DNA from: Gluconacetobacter sacchari
GTDB taxonomy: Bacteria; Pseudomonadota; Alphaproteobacteria; Acetobacterales; Acetobacteraceae
Length of the DNA: 33,690 nt
NCBI RefSeq assembly: GCF_014174255.1
Contig: NZ_JABEQJ010000041.1
Span: forward strand, 1 to 33,690
Direction: 5' to 3'
Shown: positions 7,452-14,575 of the stretch, one piece after another
Layout: each line of letters starts with the position of its first letter
Numbering within the stretch: the stretch's first letter is position 1
The notes under the pieces: generated by a model
What the model was told of the DNA's origin: nothing
The model's database searches: none
Seen by the model: only the letters and a program-made list of their open reading frames with translations
Made by a program: the position numbers and the translations under genes

Positions 7452-8197
7452 GCGATCCCGCTGCCACGGCGCAGCGTGCCCAGCAGCGGCAGCAGAGCGC
7501 TGTCGTCGGTCTCGTCACCCTGCCATTTCGCTTTATCGGCGTCCTGTGCGGATCGCTCCTGCTCTGCGTCGCCATCGAATGCTTCGGCATGGCTTTCTTC
7601 TGGCCGGAACAGGGCTGGCACCATGCCGAAGCCATGCTCAACCACGAACTGGGCCAGCTTTCTTCCAGCTTCACCCGGAGCGCCCTGGTGCAGGAGCCGG
7701 GACGCTCGGTATACCGGCTGGTGCAGGCCGCCTATGAGTGGGTGTTCGTGAGAAGTGGTCTGCTGGACTGGATACGCGATGCTTCCGTCCAGTCCAGCAG
7801 CGGGGCGCGCAACCAGGCGCATGATTTCCGCTATTACATGGCGGTCGTCTATGTGCATGTCGAAGCCTATCTCATCGCGGCCGCCTACACCGTGCTGACC
7901 TTTCTGGTCCGGCTGTTCGTGCTGGTGCTGACCTTGCCACTCTTCGTGTTGAGCGCCTTCGTCGGCTTCGTGGACGGGCTGGTCCGGCGGGACATAAGGC
8001 GTTTCGGGGCCGGTCAGGAATCCGGGTTCGTCTATCACCGCGCCAGGGCCGCCCTTATGCCGCTAGCCGTCTGGCCCTGGGTAACCTATCTCGCGATACC
8101 GGTGAGCGTGCCACCCTTGCTGATCCTGCTTCCGTGCGCCGTCCTGCTCGGTCTCGCCACCAATGTCGCGGCGGCGACATTCAAGAAATACCTCTGA
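7448..8197 (+). CDS. integrating conjugative element membrane protein, PFL_4697 family (TIGR03747)
   Basis: The likely start is TTG 7448, overlapping the traD stop (TTGA). No ATG lies before the first membrane segment, and the frame upstream is buried in traD. The 249-residue protein has one membrane segment at about 22-48, a soluble portion with G-R-S-V-Y-R-L and W-V-F-V-R-S-G-L-L-D, then several hydrophobic stretches over the last 120 residues ending FKKYL. It contains E-S-G-F-V-Y-H-R-A-R, a conserved stretch of this family. Members always follow traD in these clusters and may assist coupling protein function in the inner membrane. It closes the first transfer module; cargo begins right after it. 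Confidence 0.85.
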   Translation: MSDPAATAQRAQQRQQSAVVGLVTLPFRFIGVLCGSLLLCVAIECFGMAFFWPEQGWHHAEAMLNHELGQLSSSFTRSALVQEPGRSVYRLVQAAYEWVFVRSGLLDWIRDASVQSSSGARNQAHDFRYYMAVVYVHVEAYLIAAAYTVLTFLVRLFVLVLTLPLFVLSAFVGFVDGLVRRDIRRFGAGQESGFVYHRARAALMPLAVWPWVTYLAIPVSVPPLLILLPCAVLLGLATNVAAATFKKYL

Positions 8198-8252
8198 CTC
8201 GCAACAGCGCGGCGTGTCGATATGTCGTCCATCCAGCGACAATCACAATTTA

Positions 8253-8642
8253 TCAGGGGCGTGATCCCGGGTAGCTCGGGAGACCGCCCATTATCGGGTC
8301 CCAGTCGAGCGCCTCGCTCGCCCAGACATGGAAGGTCGGGCGGATCGTGTTCGGGTCGTCCAGGCTCACCGTCATGACGTCGAGTTCGCCGGGCGTGCCC
8401 TCGCGGCGATAGGTCAGAGGGGAGCCACAGCGGCCACAGAAGCTTCGCGTGACACCAGGTGAGGACGTGTAATCGACCGGCGCGCCGCGCGTGTAGCGAA
8501 AGCCGCCAGACAGCATGCCCACGAAGGGAAGTCGGGGTGCCGACGCAGCACGGCGGCAGGTCTTGCAATGGCAGATTCCGCTGCTGATGGGCTCACCCTC
8601 AGCGATATAACGCACGGCACCACACAGGCATCCACCTTCCAT
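8253..8642 (-). CDS. GFA / CENP-V-type zinc-binding protein
   Basis: This 129-residue protein of the glutathione-dependent formaldehyde-activating (GFA) fold starts at ATG 8642. A strong GGAGGTG ribosome site lies just upstream on the minus strand; the open frame continues upstream, but that part overlaps the CoA-transferase gene. Cysteines fit the two zinc sites: GCLCGAVRY (C5, C7), CHCKTCRR (C24, C26, C29) and FCGRCGSPL (C69, C72). GFA-family proteins bind glutathione adducts or act as small carbon-sulfur lyases; most have no tested substrate. The gene lies 37 bases after the CoA-transferase stop and is probably its operon partner. It is antisense to the transfer genes, so it is a cargo unit. 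Confidence 0.85.
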   Translation of the reverse strand: MEGGCLCGAVRYIAEGEPISSGICHCKTCRRAASAPRLPFVGMLSGGFRYTRGAPVDYTSSPGVTRSFCGRCGSPLTYRREGTPGELDVMTVSLDDPNTIRPTFHVWASEALDWDPIMGGLPSYPGSRP

Positions 8643-8679
8643 CTTCACCTCCCGCTCTTCCAAAATCGTCTGCCTGGTT

Positions 8680-10056
8680 TCAGTCAGTCCACTCAGCGCG
8701 TCCGGATCCAAGGGGAACAGCAGGCGAGGCCCAGTGCATTGCGATGTCCCCAATAGTGGCCGGAGGACGCAGACGGAGCGCGGGTCCCCACGCCGTCGTC
8801 TCCTGAACGCCTGAAAAATCACCAAACCCGGCATCACCCGGGGCATCACCACCATAGTCGCCCTCATACGCGAAAAGCAGTTCAGCCGTCCGTGCCAAAG
8901 AAAGCCGGAACTGTGTCGTTCTCTCACCGCGCCGGCGTGCTGCAACGCCACGCATGGCTGCCGCCGCCATCAGATAGCCCGTTGCATGGTCAAGAGCCTG
9001 TACGGGCAGAGAAACCGGCGCCTCGGAACCGCGCCATGTCATGCCATTGGCGGCGATCCCGGATGAGAACTGCACCAGGCTGTCGAAACCGCGCCGGCGC
9101 GCCCATGGGCCGCTATGGCCGTAAGCGTCCAGTGACACGTCGACCAGACCCGGCCGGATGACCTGCCGTGCATCAGCGTCATATCCGAGATGGTCGAGGG
9201 CGTCGGCCCGATAGCCGTGGACGAGGATATCCGCTCTGGACAGCAATCGTTCAAACGTAGCCCTGTCACCCGGATCCTGGAGATCCAGCCGGGCGCACCG
9301 TTTCCCGGGCGTGACATCCGGCGCCATGACGGGTTCCTCCCATCCGGGCGGATCGATTCGGAGAACCTGGGCTCCCCATCCCGCAAGAAAGCGCGTTGCG
9401 ACGGGGCCGGCCAGAATCCTCGTCAGGTCCAGCACGCACAAGCCAGCCAGGGGCCTGTCGCGATCGGGACGCCATCGACGATCGTTTCCCGAGCTCCCCA
9501 TGTCACACAGAATTAAAGGTTCCCTCGAGACCGCCCGGCCTTGCGGATGGCTCTCCCAGGCCGCCCGGCCACGCAGTCGCGCCGCGCATCCCCCGGCAGT
9601 GACGATTTCCTGTTCGAGTGCATCGCTGGTCCAGCCTGCCACGGCCTCGGCGACCATTTCGCGCGTCGCGCTGCACCCGAGCACAGCCAAAGCCGCGCGT
9701 TTATGATGTGCAGCATTGGTGTGGAGTTTGATCCAGCCATCGCGTGCGCGGTAATCACCGGCGATGGCGTCCCACGCAGCCGGAAGCGTCCAGCCTTGCG
9801 GCCGGATGGAAAAACGGAACCAGAGCGACGCGAGGCGATGATCGACCGCAACCGGCAATGACAAACCGTCCGCCTCCAGAAGGTCCGCGACAGCGCGACA
9901 AGCCGCCCCGATCGTCGCCGCCGCGAGTTGCGTCACCGGAAAGCAGGAGGGCAGACGATCATTCCCCCTGAACGCCACCCGATCGGCCACCTCGGGAGCG
10001 AGCCCGATCGAAGCGGCAATGTCCTTGAGCAGAAGCCGGGATATGTTCCGCGTCAT
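8680..10056 (-). CDS. CaiB/BaiF family (class III) CoA-transferase
   Basis: This 458-residue enzyme would move CoA between acyl-CoA and free acids. I place the start at ATG 10056 (GGAAA upstream on the minus strand). Residues about 203-240 carry the family hallmark (L-A-G-L-C-V-L-D-L-T-R-I-L-A-G-P, then W-G-A-Q-V-L-R-I-D-P-P). G-L-V-D-V-S-L-D-A-Y-G-H-S-G-P-W follows at about 303-318, near the catalytic Asp region. Unusually, about 200 residues precede that hallmark, including G-D-Y-R-A-R-D-G-W-I-K-L-H, which resembles the second half of a CoA-transferase subunit. The order suggests a fused or permuted two-copy design. The substrate cannot be read from the sequence. It is probably co-transcribed with the GFA gene. 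Confidence 0.83.
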   Translation of the reverse strand: MTRNISRLLLKDIAASIGLAPEVADRVAFRGNDRLPSCFPVTQLAAATIGAACRAVADLLEADGLSLPVAVDHRLASLWFRFSIRPQGWTLPAAWDAIAGDYRARDGWIKLHTNAAHHKRAALAVLGCSATREMVAEAVAGWTSDALEQEIVTAGGCAARLRGRAAWESHPQGRAVSREPLILCDMGSSGNDRRWRPDRDRPLAGLCVLDLTRILAGPVATRFLAGWGAQVLRIDPPGWEEPVMAPDVTPGKRCARLDLQDPGDRATFERLLSRADILVHGYRADALDHLGYDADARQVIRPGLVDVSLDAYGHSGPWARRRGFDSLVQFSSGIAANGMTWRGSEAPVSLPVQALDHATGYLMAAAAMRGVAARRRGERTTQFRLSLARTAELLFAYEGDYGGDAPGDAGFGDFSGVQETTAWGPALRLRPPATIGDIAMHWASPAVPLGSGRAEWTD

Positions 10057-10350
10057 GCAATGATTTCCTGTCGACAGATGAGGTCGGGACGCACGATCAA
10101 CATTGATTCCCACACCTCGACGCCCCCCGATGCGGCGACGGCGAGTGCGCCTGGAGGGGCTTCGACCCGTGAGCATGGGAAAATCCGTCGAGCTTGCCAA
10201 CTGGATCAGTGTCCACTCGCAGGTATCTTTGGAGCGCATGTTCGCGCGGAACGGCAGACCGGACATATAACCCGCGAGCGGCTTGTCCATGTCGGAATTT
10301 CTGGAAATCTCCGCCGGTCGCTGACAGTATAAGTGACGGGAGGATTCGAC

Positions 10351-11070
10351 ATGAGCGAAACATCTGTCCCCACGCGCCCCGCTGAAATCATCGTGACCGA
10401 TAGCGAACCTCTGATCCATCTTGCCCGTCACGACAGGCTCGATCGCCTCTATCTGATGGGCCAGCGGGTCGTCATGCCGGACATGGCCCTTGTCTCCGTC
10501 CGCGAACAGGCTCCACGGCGCGAAGCGCGCATCATCAACCAGTGGATCACGGACCAGCGCTATCGGAACGGCGCACAGGCTGTCAGGGTCGAACCGACGA
10601 GCGTCGGCCGTGCCTTCAAACTGGCGCGGAAAGCGTCCACGGGGTTCCAGTGGCCCGAAGCCTCCGATCTGGCGATCGTTGAATGGCTTCCGGTCCAGTT
10701 CAGCCGGATCAGGGAACCGACCCTGTTTCTGTATTCAAGCAACAAGGCCCGCGCGCTGGGGCGCTTCGCTTCGCCAAGCCACGCCTTTCGGACGGCCAGC
10801 GCCTACGTCGAGATGACCGCGACGCCGGAACTTTGCGAAAGCCAGCTTGCCGGCGTCAGCCGAACACGTCAGACGAACCCGGACACCCGTTATGTCCGTG
10901 GTCTGCCTATTCCGGCATGGGATACGCCCGGATGGGAACTGACCATGATGCTGCCACCTGACATATGCGCCGAACTGGACAAGATGGTCGACGAACTCGG
11001 AGAAGACGCGGACCCCGAGGCGTTATACAACCAGATTATCGGTAATGCCCGGCCACCGACAACCCATTGA
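10351..11070 (+). CDS. PIN-like domain protein with a long C-terminal extension
   Basis: The start is ATG 10351, with GGGAGGA six bases upstream; a GTG at 10333 is less likely. The 239-residue protein opens like a PIN nuclease: I-I-V-T-D-S-E-P-L-I-H-L-A (Asp17) followed by R-V-V-M-P-D-M-A. E-A-S-D-L-A-I-V-E-W at about 103-112 fits the middle acidic residues. The final PIN strand may be P-T-L-F-L-Y-S-S-N-K-A-R, but the usual Asp pair there is absent (S-S-N). The last 90 residues match no family I know and contain W-E-L-T-M-M-L-P-P-D. It lies between the divergent CoA-transferase gene and the toxin-antitoxin pair. It may be an RNase or a degenerate toxin; no cognate antitoxin is adjacent. Confidence 0.6.
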   Translation: MSETSVPTRPAEIIVTDSEPLIHLARHDRLDRLYLMGQRVVMPDMALVSVREQAPRREARIINQWITDQRYRNGAQAVRVEPTSVGRAFKLARKASTGFQWPEASDLAIVEWLPVQFSRIREPTLFLYSSNKARALGRFASPSHAFRTASAYVEMTATPELCESQLAGVSRTRQTNPDTRYVRGLPIPAWDTPGWELTMMLPPDICAELDKMVDELGEDADPEALYNQIIGNARPPTTH

Positions 11071-11104
11071 CGCATGCCATCCACGTCATCCACCCACAAC
11101 AGAG

Positions 11105-11140
11105 TGGACCATTGAATGGTCCATTCCCTTCAACTATAAT
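11105..11140 (+). promoter_or_regulatory. promoter with overlapping operator for the toxin-antitoxin pair
   Basis: A perfect inverted repeat, TGGACCATT (11105-11113) and AATGGTCCA (11115-11123), surrounds one base. TTGAAT (11112-11117) and a consensus TATAAT (11135-11140) are separated by exactly 17 bases and make a good sigma-70 promoter. The -35 box sits inside the palindrome, so a bound antitoxin or toxin-antitoxin complex would block RNA polymerase. This is the usual autoregulation of Phd/VapB systems. The antitoxin gene starts 33 bases after the -10 box, with GGGGA at 11159-11163. Confidence 0.8.
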
Positions 11141-11172
11141 CCCCCTGTCACACCAGCTGGGGAATTCCGCTC

Positions 11173-11430
11173 ATGCAGTTTTCCGTCACGGAAGCCAAAG
11201 GCCAGCTGACCGAGCTGGTCCGCCGCGCCGAAGAAGGCGACGAGATCATCCTGACCCGTCACGGACGCGCTGTCGTGCGTCTCTCTCCCATACGCCCCAG
11301 ATCCAGCCCTGACACACGGCGTGCCTTGATGGAGCAGCTTGCGGCGGCTGGTGCCGCAAAGACAGCGTCCGGTCCGGATGCCGCGCGCAGCCAGGATTTT
11401 CTCTATGGCGATGACGGCATGCCGGGATGA
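11173..11430 (+). CDS. Phd/YefM-type (prevent-host-death) antitoxin
   Basis: This 85-residue antitoxin begins MQFSVTEAKGQLTELVRRAEEGDEI, a textbook Phd/VapB-like dimerisation and DNA-binding domain. I-L-T-R-H-G-R-A-V-V-R-L follows at about residues 27-38. The C-terminal half (A-A-R-S-Q-D-F-L-Y-G-D-D-G) is the expected flexible toxin-binding tail. It should bind and neutralise the VapC-like toxin and repress the promoter-operator at 11105-11140. Its stop overlaps the toxin start (ATGA at 11427), as is normal for such pairs. It would stabilise the element by post-segregational killing. Confidence 0.9.
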   Translation: MQFSVTEAKGQLTELVRRAEEGDEIILTRHGRAVVRLSPIRPRSSPDTRRALMEQLAAAGAAKTASGPDAARSQDFLYGDDGMPG

Positions 11431-11825
11431 TTGCCGTCGATACATCCGCGCTGGTAGCCATTGCCCTCAACGAGCCCGCCGCCAGCCGCTGTCGCACCGT
11501 TCTCGAAACCGAAGCCGACCTCCTGATTGCCGCGCCCACCGTCGCCGAAACCCTGATCGTGGCGGATCGGCGCGGGTTCGGCGCTGAAATGCGTGCGCTG
11601 ATCGATAATTTCGGTTTCACCGTGGTCAGCTTCACCGACGCTGACGCGAAGAAAGTGGCACACGCCTATGGGATGTGGGGGAAAGGCATGCACCCTGCCG
11701 GATTGAATTTCGGTGACTGTTTTTCCTATGTCATTGCCCGCGCCCATGAATGTCCGCTCCTGTTCGTCGGCGATGATTTCAGCCAGACCGATATCCAGGC
11801 AGCATTTCCCGCTCCATCCGAATAG
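11427..11825 (+). CDS. vapC: VapC-like PIN-domain ribonuclease toxin
   Basis: The 132-residue toxin has a PIN fold with the full acidic set: D5 in I-A-V-D-T-S-A-L-V, E41 in V-A-E-T-L-I, D97 in L-N-F-G-D-C-F-S-Y, and D116/D117 in L-L-F-V-G-D-D-F. VapC toxins cleave tRNA or rRNA with Mg2+ at this site; the target here is unknown. It directly overlaps the antitoxin stop, so translation is coupled. All catalytic residues being present suggests an active toxin. The length is typical for the family. Confidence 0.92.
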   Translation: MIAVDTSALVAIALNEPAASRCRTVLETEADLLIAAPTVAETLIVADRRGFGAEMRALIDNFGFTVVSFTDADAKKVAHAYGMWGKGMHPAGLNFGDCFSYVIARAHECPLLFVGDDFSQTDIQAAFPAPSE

Positions 11826-11842
11826 ACCTTCCTCCGAAAGAC

Positions 11843-12118
11843 ATGAACATGGACCACGATCCCGACATCATCACTTCCGGACTGTCCGGCCCCTTCACGC
11901 GGGACGGCGAGACGGTGGAGGTGCAGATTTACCGGATCGAGACGGACCCTCAATGGGTGCTGGAAGTCATCAACAGGAACGGGACCTCGATCGTGTGGGA
12001 GGACCATTTCGAGACAGCCGAAGACGCAAGGGCGGCCTTTGACGCGACCATCGACAGCGAAGGTATCGGCACCTTCCTGGACACGACGAACATTGTTCCC
12101 TTCCCGACACGGCACTGA
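11843..12118 (+). CDS. small conserved-looking protein of unknown function
   Basis: This 91-residue acidic soluble protein has no signal or membrane segment. ATG 11843 has a weak GGA-type site upstream; ATG 11849 is an in-frame alternative. The pattern V-E-V-Q-I-Y-R-I-E-T-D-P-Q-W-V-L-E-V-I-N, then I-V-W-E-D-H-F-E-T-A-E-D-A-R-A-A-F, suggests a small beta-sheet followed by a helix. I do not recognise a family. It follows vapC by 17 bases and is probably in the same transcript. It could be a third toxin-antitoxin component or unrelated cargo. Confidence 0.65.
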   Translation: MNMDHDPDIITSGLSGPFTRDGETVEVQIYRIETDPQWVLEVINRNGTSIVWEDHFETAEDARAAFDATIDSEGIGTFLDTTNIVPFPTRH

Positions 12119-12445
12119 AAACCCGCCGGTATAAAGAGAAAAGCCGGACTTTCACGCTCGGGCGAACGAAGGTTCGCCGCGACGTGCTTTCGTGAGGCAG
12201 CGCCACCGACCGGCAGGGATTCCGCCGAGAGCAATCCGGTGCTTCAGCACCAAGAGCATCCAGCTGACGTCTGACACCTCCACCGAATGCCGGTGAGGGC
12301 CCGAGGGCCGACCGGCCGACCGCCGCGCATTGTCCGAATTCGCGGGACAACAATCAGGGCGCGTCATACGCCGCGTTGTCAGCGGCGCAGGCGCGTCCGC
12401 TTTTGCAACGTTCGCCATCCCGTTCTTCTCCGCGGAGAAAACCCG
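12119..12445. promoter_or_regulatory. leader of the second transfer operon, rich in small inverted repeats
   Basis: There is no gene in this 327-base stretch. It contains several perfect small dyads: GGCGAAC/GTTCGCC (12161-12167 and 12172-12178), GGTGC/GCACC with a TTCA loop (12238-12251), TTGTCC/GGACAA (12330-12335 and 12345-12350) and the 14-bp palindrome at 12426-12439. None has a T-run to make a terminator. The region should hold the promoter for the RAQPRD-to-DsbA module. I could not identify -35 and -10 boxes with confidence. Confidence 0.5.
12426..12439. promoter_or_regulatory. 14-bp perfect palindrome over the ribosome site
   Basis: TTCTCCGCGGAGAA is a perfect palindrome whose right half (GGAGAA, 12434-12439) is also the Shine-Dalgarno sequence of the RAQPRD gene (ATG 12446). 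In RNA the two halves could pair only with almost no loop, so a protein operator or an intermolecular contact is more plausible than a hairpin. Confidence 0.6.
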
Positions 12446-12811
12446 ATGGCATGCACCGTCTGTCCCGGTCCACCAGCATATCTTTCTGTCATGACTGCGC
12501 TGCTGGCGCTCTTCAGTGCATCGTCGGCCGTGGCGGCGGATGCGCCTGCGCAGCGCGAGCATCTTGCGGGGGTCATCCGCCAATTGGAACTGGCGGATCG
12601 GCTCGCCGCCCAGGCCGCCCATGTCACGCCCGACGGACCCACACGGTATCATTTCGATTTTCAGCGCCTGGACACGGATCTCAAAGCTGTCCGTGTGGGC
12701 ATCGCCGATTACCTGACGCCCCAGCGGGCACAGCCGCGTGATCCGCTGCGCCTGAACGGCGACTATGCGCGTGAGGGATCGGAACCCCCGACGGGCGCGC
12801 GCAATCCATGA
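12446..12811 (+). CDS. RAQPRD family integrating conjugative element protein (TIGR01690)
   Basis: This 121-residue exported protein literally contains the family's name motif RAQPRD at residues 94-99 (Y-L-T-P-Q-R-A-Q-P-R-D-P). A hydrophobic export signal covers about residues 13-31, ending SSAVAADA. The middle is helical (H-L-A-G-V-I-R-Q-L-E-L-A-D-R-L). ATG 12446 has GGAGAA seven bases upstream; ATG 12491 is an internal alternative that would leave a shorter signal peptide. It is the first gene of the second transfer module. Its stop overlaps the next start (ATGA). The family is restricted to this ICE class; its role in the apparatus is unknown. Confidence 0.92.
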   Translation: MACTVCPGPPAYLSVMTALLALFSASSAVAADAPAQREHLAGVIRQLELADRLAAQAAHVTPDGPTRYHFDFQRLDTDLKAVRVGIADYLTPQRAQPRDPLRLNGDYAREGSEPPTGARNP

Positions 12812-13047
12812 CGCTGTCCTCCGATCAGAGCACCGCCTTCCAGGCCAATGGCGGCTTCACGCCGGCCAGCGTGTCAACGGCCGCGACCGGCATGGTCTTC
12901 GCCGTGCTCCTTCTCTGGGGTGCGTGGGCCACCCACGCCGCCTGGGCGGGCTGGGCCGGGCGCAAGCTGACGGAGCGCCAGTTCCTGGGCGTGATCACGC
13001 GCTTCGTCGCAATGTACCTGGCGCTCGGTGTCCTCCTCCTTTCCTGA
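12808..13047 (+). CDS. integrating conjugative element protein, PFL_4701 family (TIGR03758)
   Basis: This small 79-residue membrane protein has two hydrophobic segments: G-M-V-F-A-V-L-L-L-W-G-A-W at about 28-42, and F-V-A-M-Y-L-A-L-G-V-L-L-L-S at the C-terminus. A charged G-R-K-L-T-E-R-Q-F lies between them. The N-terminal F-Q-A-N-G-G-F-T-P-A and size match the PFL_4701 family. It probably sits in the inner membrane next to the pilin-like protein encoded downstream, and may itself be pilin-like. It is coupled to the RAQPRD gene by an ATGA overlap. Confidence 0.85.
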   Translation: MTLSSDQSTAFQANGGFTPASVSTAATGMVFAVLLLWGAWATHAAWAGWAGRKLTERQFLGVITRFVAMYLALGVLLLS

Positions 13048-13070
13048 CTCAAGCCGCGAGCACGACGATC

Positions 13071-13439
13071 ATGACGACCATTCCGACCTCTCGCCATTTC
13101 CTGACACAACCTGTCGTCTCCTCCGCGGCGCTGGCGACCGCCCTGGCACCGGCCAGCGCATTCGCCGCCGGCCTGCCGACCATGGAAGACCCGTCTCGGG
13201 GGACCGGCAGCGGGATCATCCAGACCCTGCAAAATTACGGCTATGACATCGTGACCCTGATCGCACTGCTGGTGATCGCGTCAATGTTCATCGGGGTCTG
13301 CTACCACGCCTATACACGCTACTCGGAGATCCATACCGGGCGCGCGACCTGGGGGCAGTTCGGCCTGACCGTCTCCGTCGGCGCCGTGCTGCTGGTGATC
13401 GGCATCTGGCTCCTCACCAAGGCCACCGGCATCCTCTGA
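13071..13439 (+). CDS. integrating conjugative element membrane protein, PFL_4702 family (TIGR03745)
   Basis: This 122-residue, pilin-like protein starts at ATG 13071; the long frame upstream overlaps the previous gene. A signal peptide ends near ASAFAAG (residue 33). Two membrane segments follow, about 58-80 (D-I-V-T-L-I-A-L-L-V-I-A) and 98-117 (L-T-V-S-V-G-A-V-L-L-V-I-G-I-W). The signal plus two-helix layout is that of VirB2/TraA pilins and their relatives. I infer it may be the main subunit of the conjugative filament; the family name itself is uncharacterised. It lies 23 bases after the PFL_4701-type gene. Confidence 0.87.
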   Translation: MTTIPTSRHFLTQPVVSSAALATALAPASAFAAGLPTMEDPSRGTGSGIIQTLQNYGYDIVTLIALLVIASMFIGVCYHAYTRYSEIHTGRATWGQFGLTVSVGAVLLVIGIWLLTKATGIL

Positions 13440-13454
13440 TCCCGGGACCCGGCC

Positions 13455-13886
13455 ATGACCGCTCCGAACACCCCTCATGAACCACAGAATGGGCTGGTGA
13501 CGTTCCTGCCGCATCGCCTGAACCGGCAGCCAGTCGTCGTGCGCGGCCTCACCGCCGACGAACTGTGGATCTGCGCCGGCCTGTCCGGTGTCGCCGGCCT
13601 GCTGCTGGGCATCCCGCTTGCCGGCGTCACCCACAGCATCGCCATGATTCCGACCATGGCCGTGCTCGGCATCACGGCGGGCATCTTCGCGGGCGGCGGC
13701 TTCCTGCGCCGCCAGAAGCGGGGACGGCCCGATACCTGGCTACACCGGCAGATCCAGTGGTGGCTCGCCGTCCGCCATCCGTCTCTCGGTGCCGTTCTGG
13801 GCACCCGCGCCCTGATCACCCGCAAAGGGTCCTGGAGCACACGGCGACCAGCCCGAAAGACCATGCCGCCGCAGGGCGGATCATGA
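13455..13886 (+). CDS. conjugative transfer region protein, TIGR03750 family (TraL-like)
   Basis: This 143-residue inner-membrane protein has a conserved N-terminus F-L-P-H-R-L-N-R-Q-P-V-V-V-R-G-L-T-A-D-E-L. Two close hydrophobic segments follow (about 37-57 and 62-80) with little between them, then a basic tail (R-R-Q-K-R-G-R-P). The arrangement is like TraL/VirB3, which anchors pilus assembly near the VirB4 ATPase; that equivalence is inference. It lies 15 bases after the pilin-like gene and overlaps the next gene by ATGA. Confidence 0.87.
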   Translation: MTAPNTPHEPQNGLVTFLPHRLNRQPVVVRGLTADELWICAGLSGVAGLLLGIPLAGVTHSIAMIPTMAVLGITAGIFAGGGFLRRQKRGRPDTWLHRQIQWWLAVRHPSLGAVLGTRALITRKGSWSTRRPARKTMPPQGGS

Positions 13887-14575
13887 GCCGCTTTCGCAAT
13901 GAGATCGCGCATCTTCAGGCGCATGTCCGGACATTGCGTCTGGCGGCCGGCGCTCTGTTCGTCATTGTGTTGCTGCTCTCGTTCGGCTGGTGGAGCGCGC
14001 CACGCAATCTGACCATTCACGTGCCGCCCGATCTGCGCTCGGGCAGCACGCGCCGCTGGTGGGATGTGCCACCAGAGAGCGTGTACACCTTCGCCTTCTA
14101 TGTCTGGCAGCAGATCCAGCGCTGGCCTTCGGACGGGGAAGCCGACTATGCACGCAACCTCCGCACGCTCTCACCCTACCTGACGCCGAGCTGCCTCGCG
14201 TTCCTGCAACAGGATGATCTCTACCGGGCGCAGAACGGAGAACTTCGCAAACGTGTCCGCGGCATTTACGAGATTCCGGGCCGCGGCTACGGCGAGGATC
14301 CGACATTGCGCGTCAGGACGGTCTCGAACGACGAATGGGTCGTCACGCTCGACGTCACCGCCGACGAATATTACGGCGCCGAGCAGGTCAAACGCGCCTT
14401 CGTGCGCTATCCGCTCAAGGTCGTGCGCATGGATGTCGATCCCGAACACAACCCGTTCGGCCTGGCGCTCGACTGCTACGCCGGCACACCGCAACGCATC
14501 GAGGTCGCACCCGCGCCTCCCGCCGCCAATCCGTCCGGCGGCACTCCCCTCACCCCGCAGGGAGACGTTCCGTGA
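13883..14575 (+). CDS. integrating conjugative element protein, PFL_4703 family (TIGR03746)
   Basis: This 230-residue bitopic membrane protein has one segment at about 19-38 (L-R-L-A-A-G-A-L-F-V-I-V-L-L-L) after a short cytoplasmic start. A periplasmic domain follows with L-T-I-H-V-P-P-D-L-R-S-G, F-A-F-Y-V-W-Q-Q-I-Q-R-W-P and Y-L-T-P-S-C. Topology and motifs match PFL_4703 members, which look like TraE/VirB8 core assembly factors. The real start is ATG 13883, overlapping the TraL-like stop; the longer open frame upstream is a shadow. The stop overlaps the GTG of the next gene. Confidence 0.88.
   Translation: MSRFRNEIAHLQAHVRTLRLAAGALFVIVLLLSFGWWSAPRNLTIHVPPDLRSGSTRRWWDVPPESVYTFAFYVWQQIQRWPSDGEADYARNLRTLSPYLTPSCLAFLQQDDLYRAQNGELRKRVRGIYEIPGRGYGEDPTLRVRTVSNDEWVVTLDVTADEYYGAEQVKRAFVRYPLKVVRMDVDPEHNPFGLALDCYAGTPQRIEVAPAPPAANPSGGTPLTPQGDVP

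Noticed and set aside
10057-10431. N-terminal extension of the CoA-transferase up to 10431
   Set aside because: The extra 125 codons look like non-coding upstream DNA, overlap the PIN-like gene, and ATG 10056 has a suitable ribosome site.
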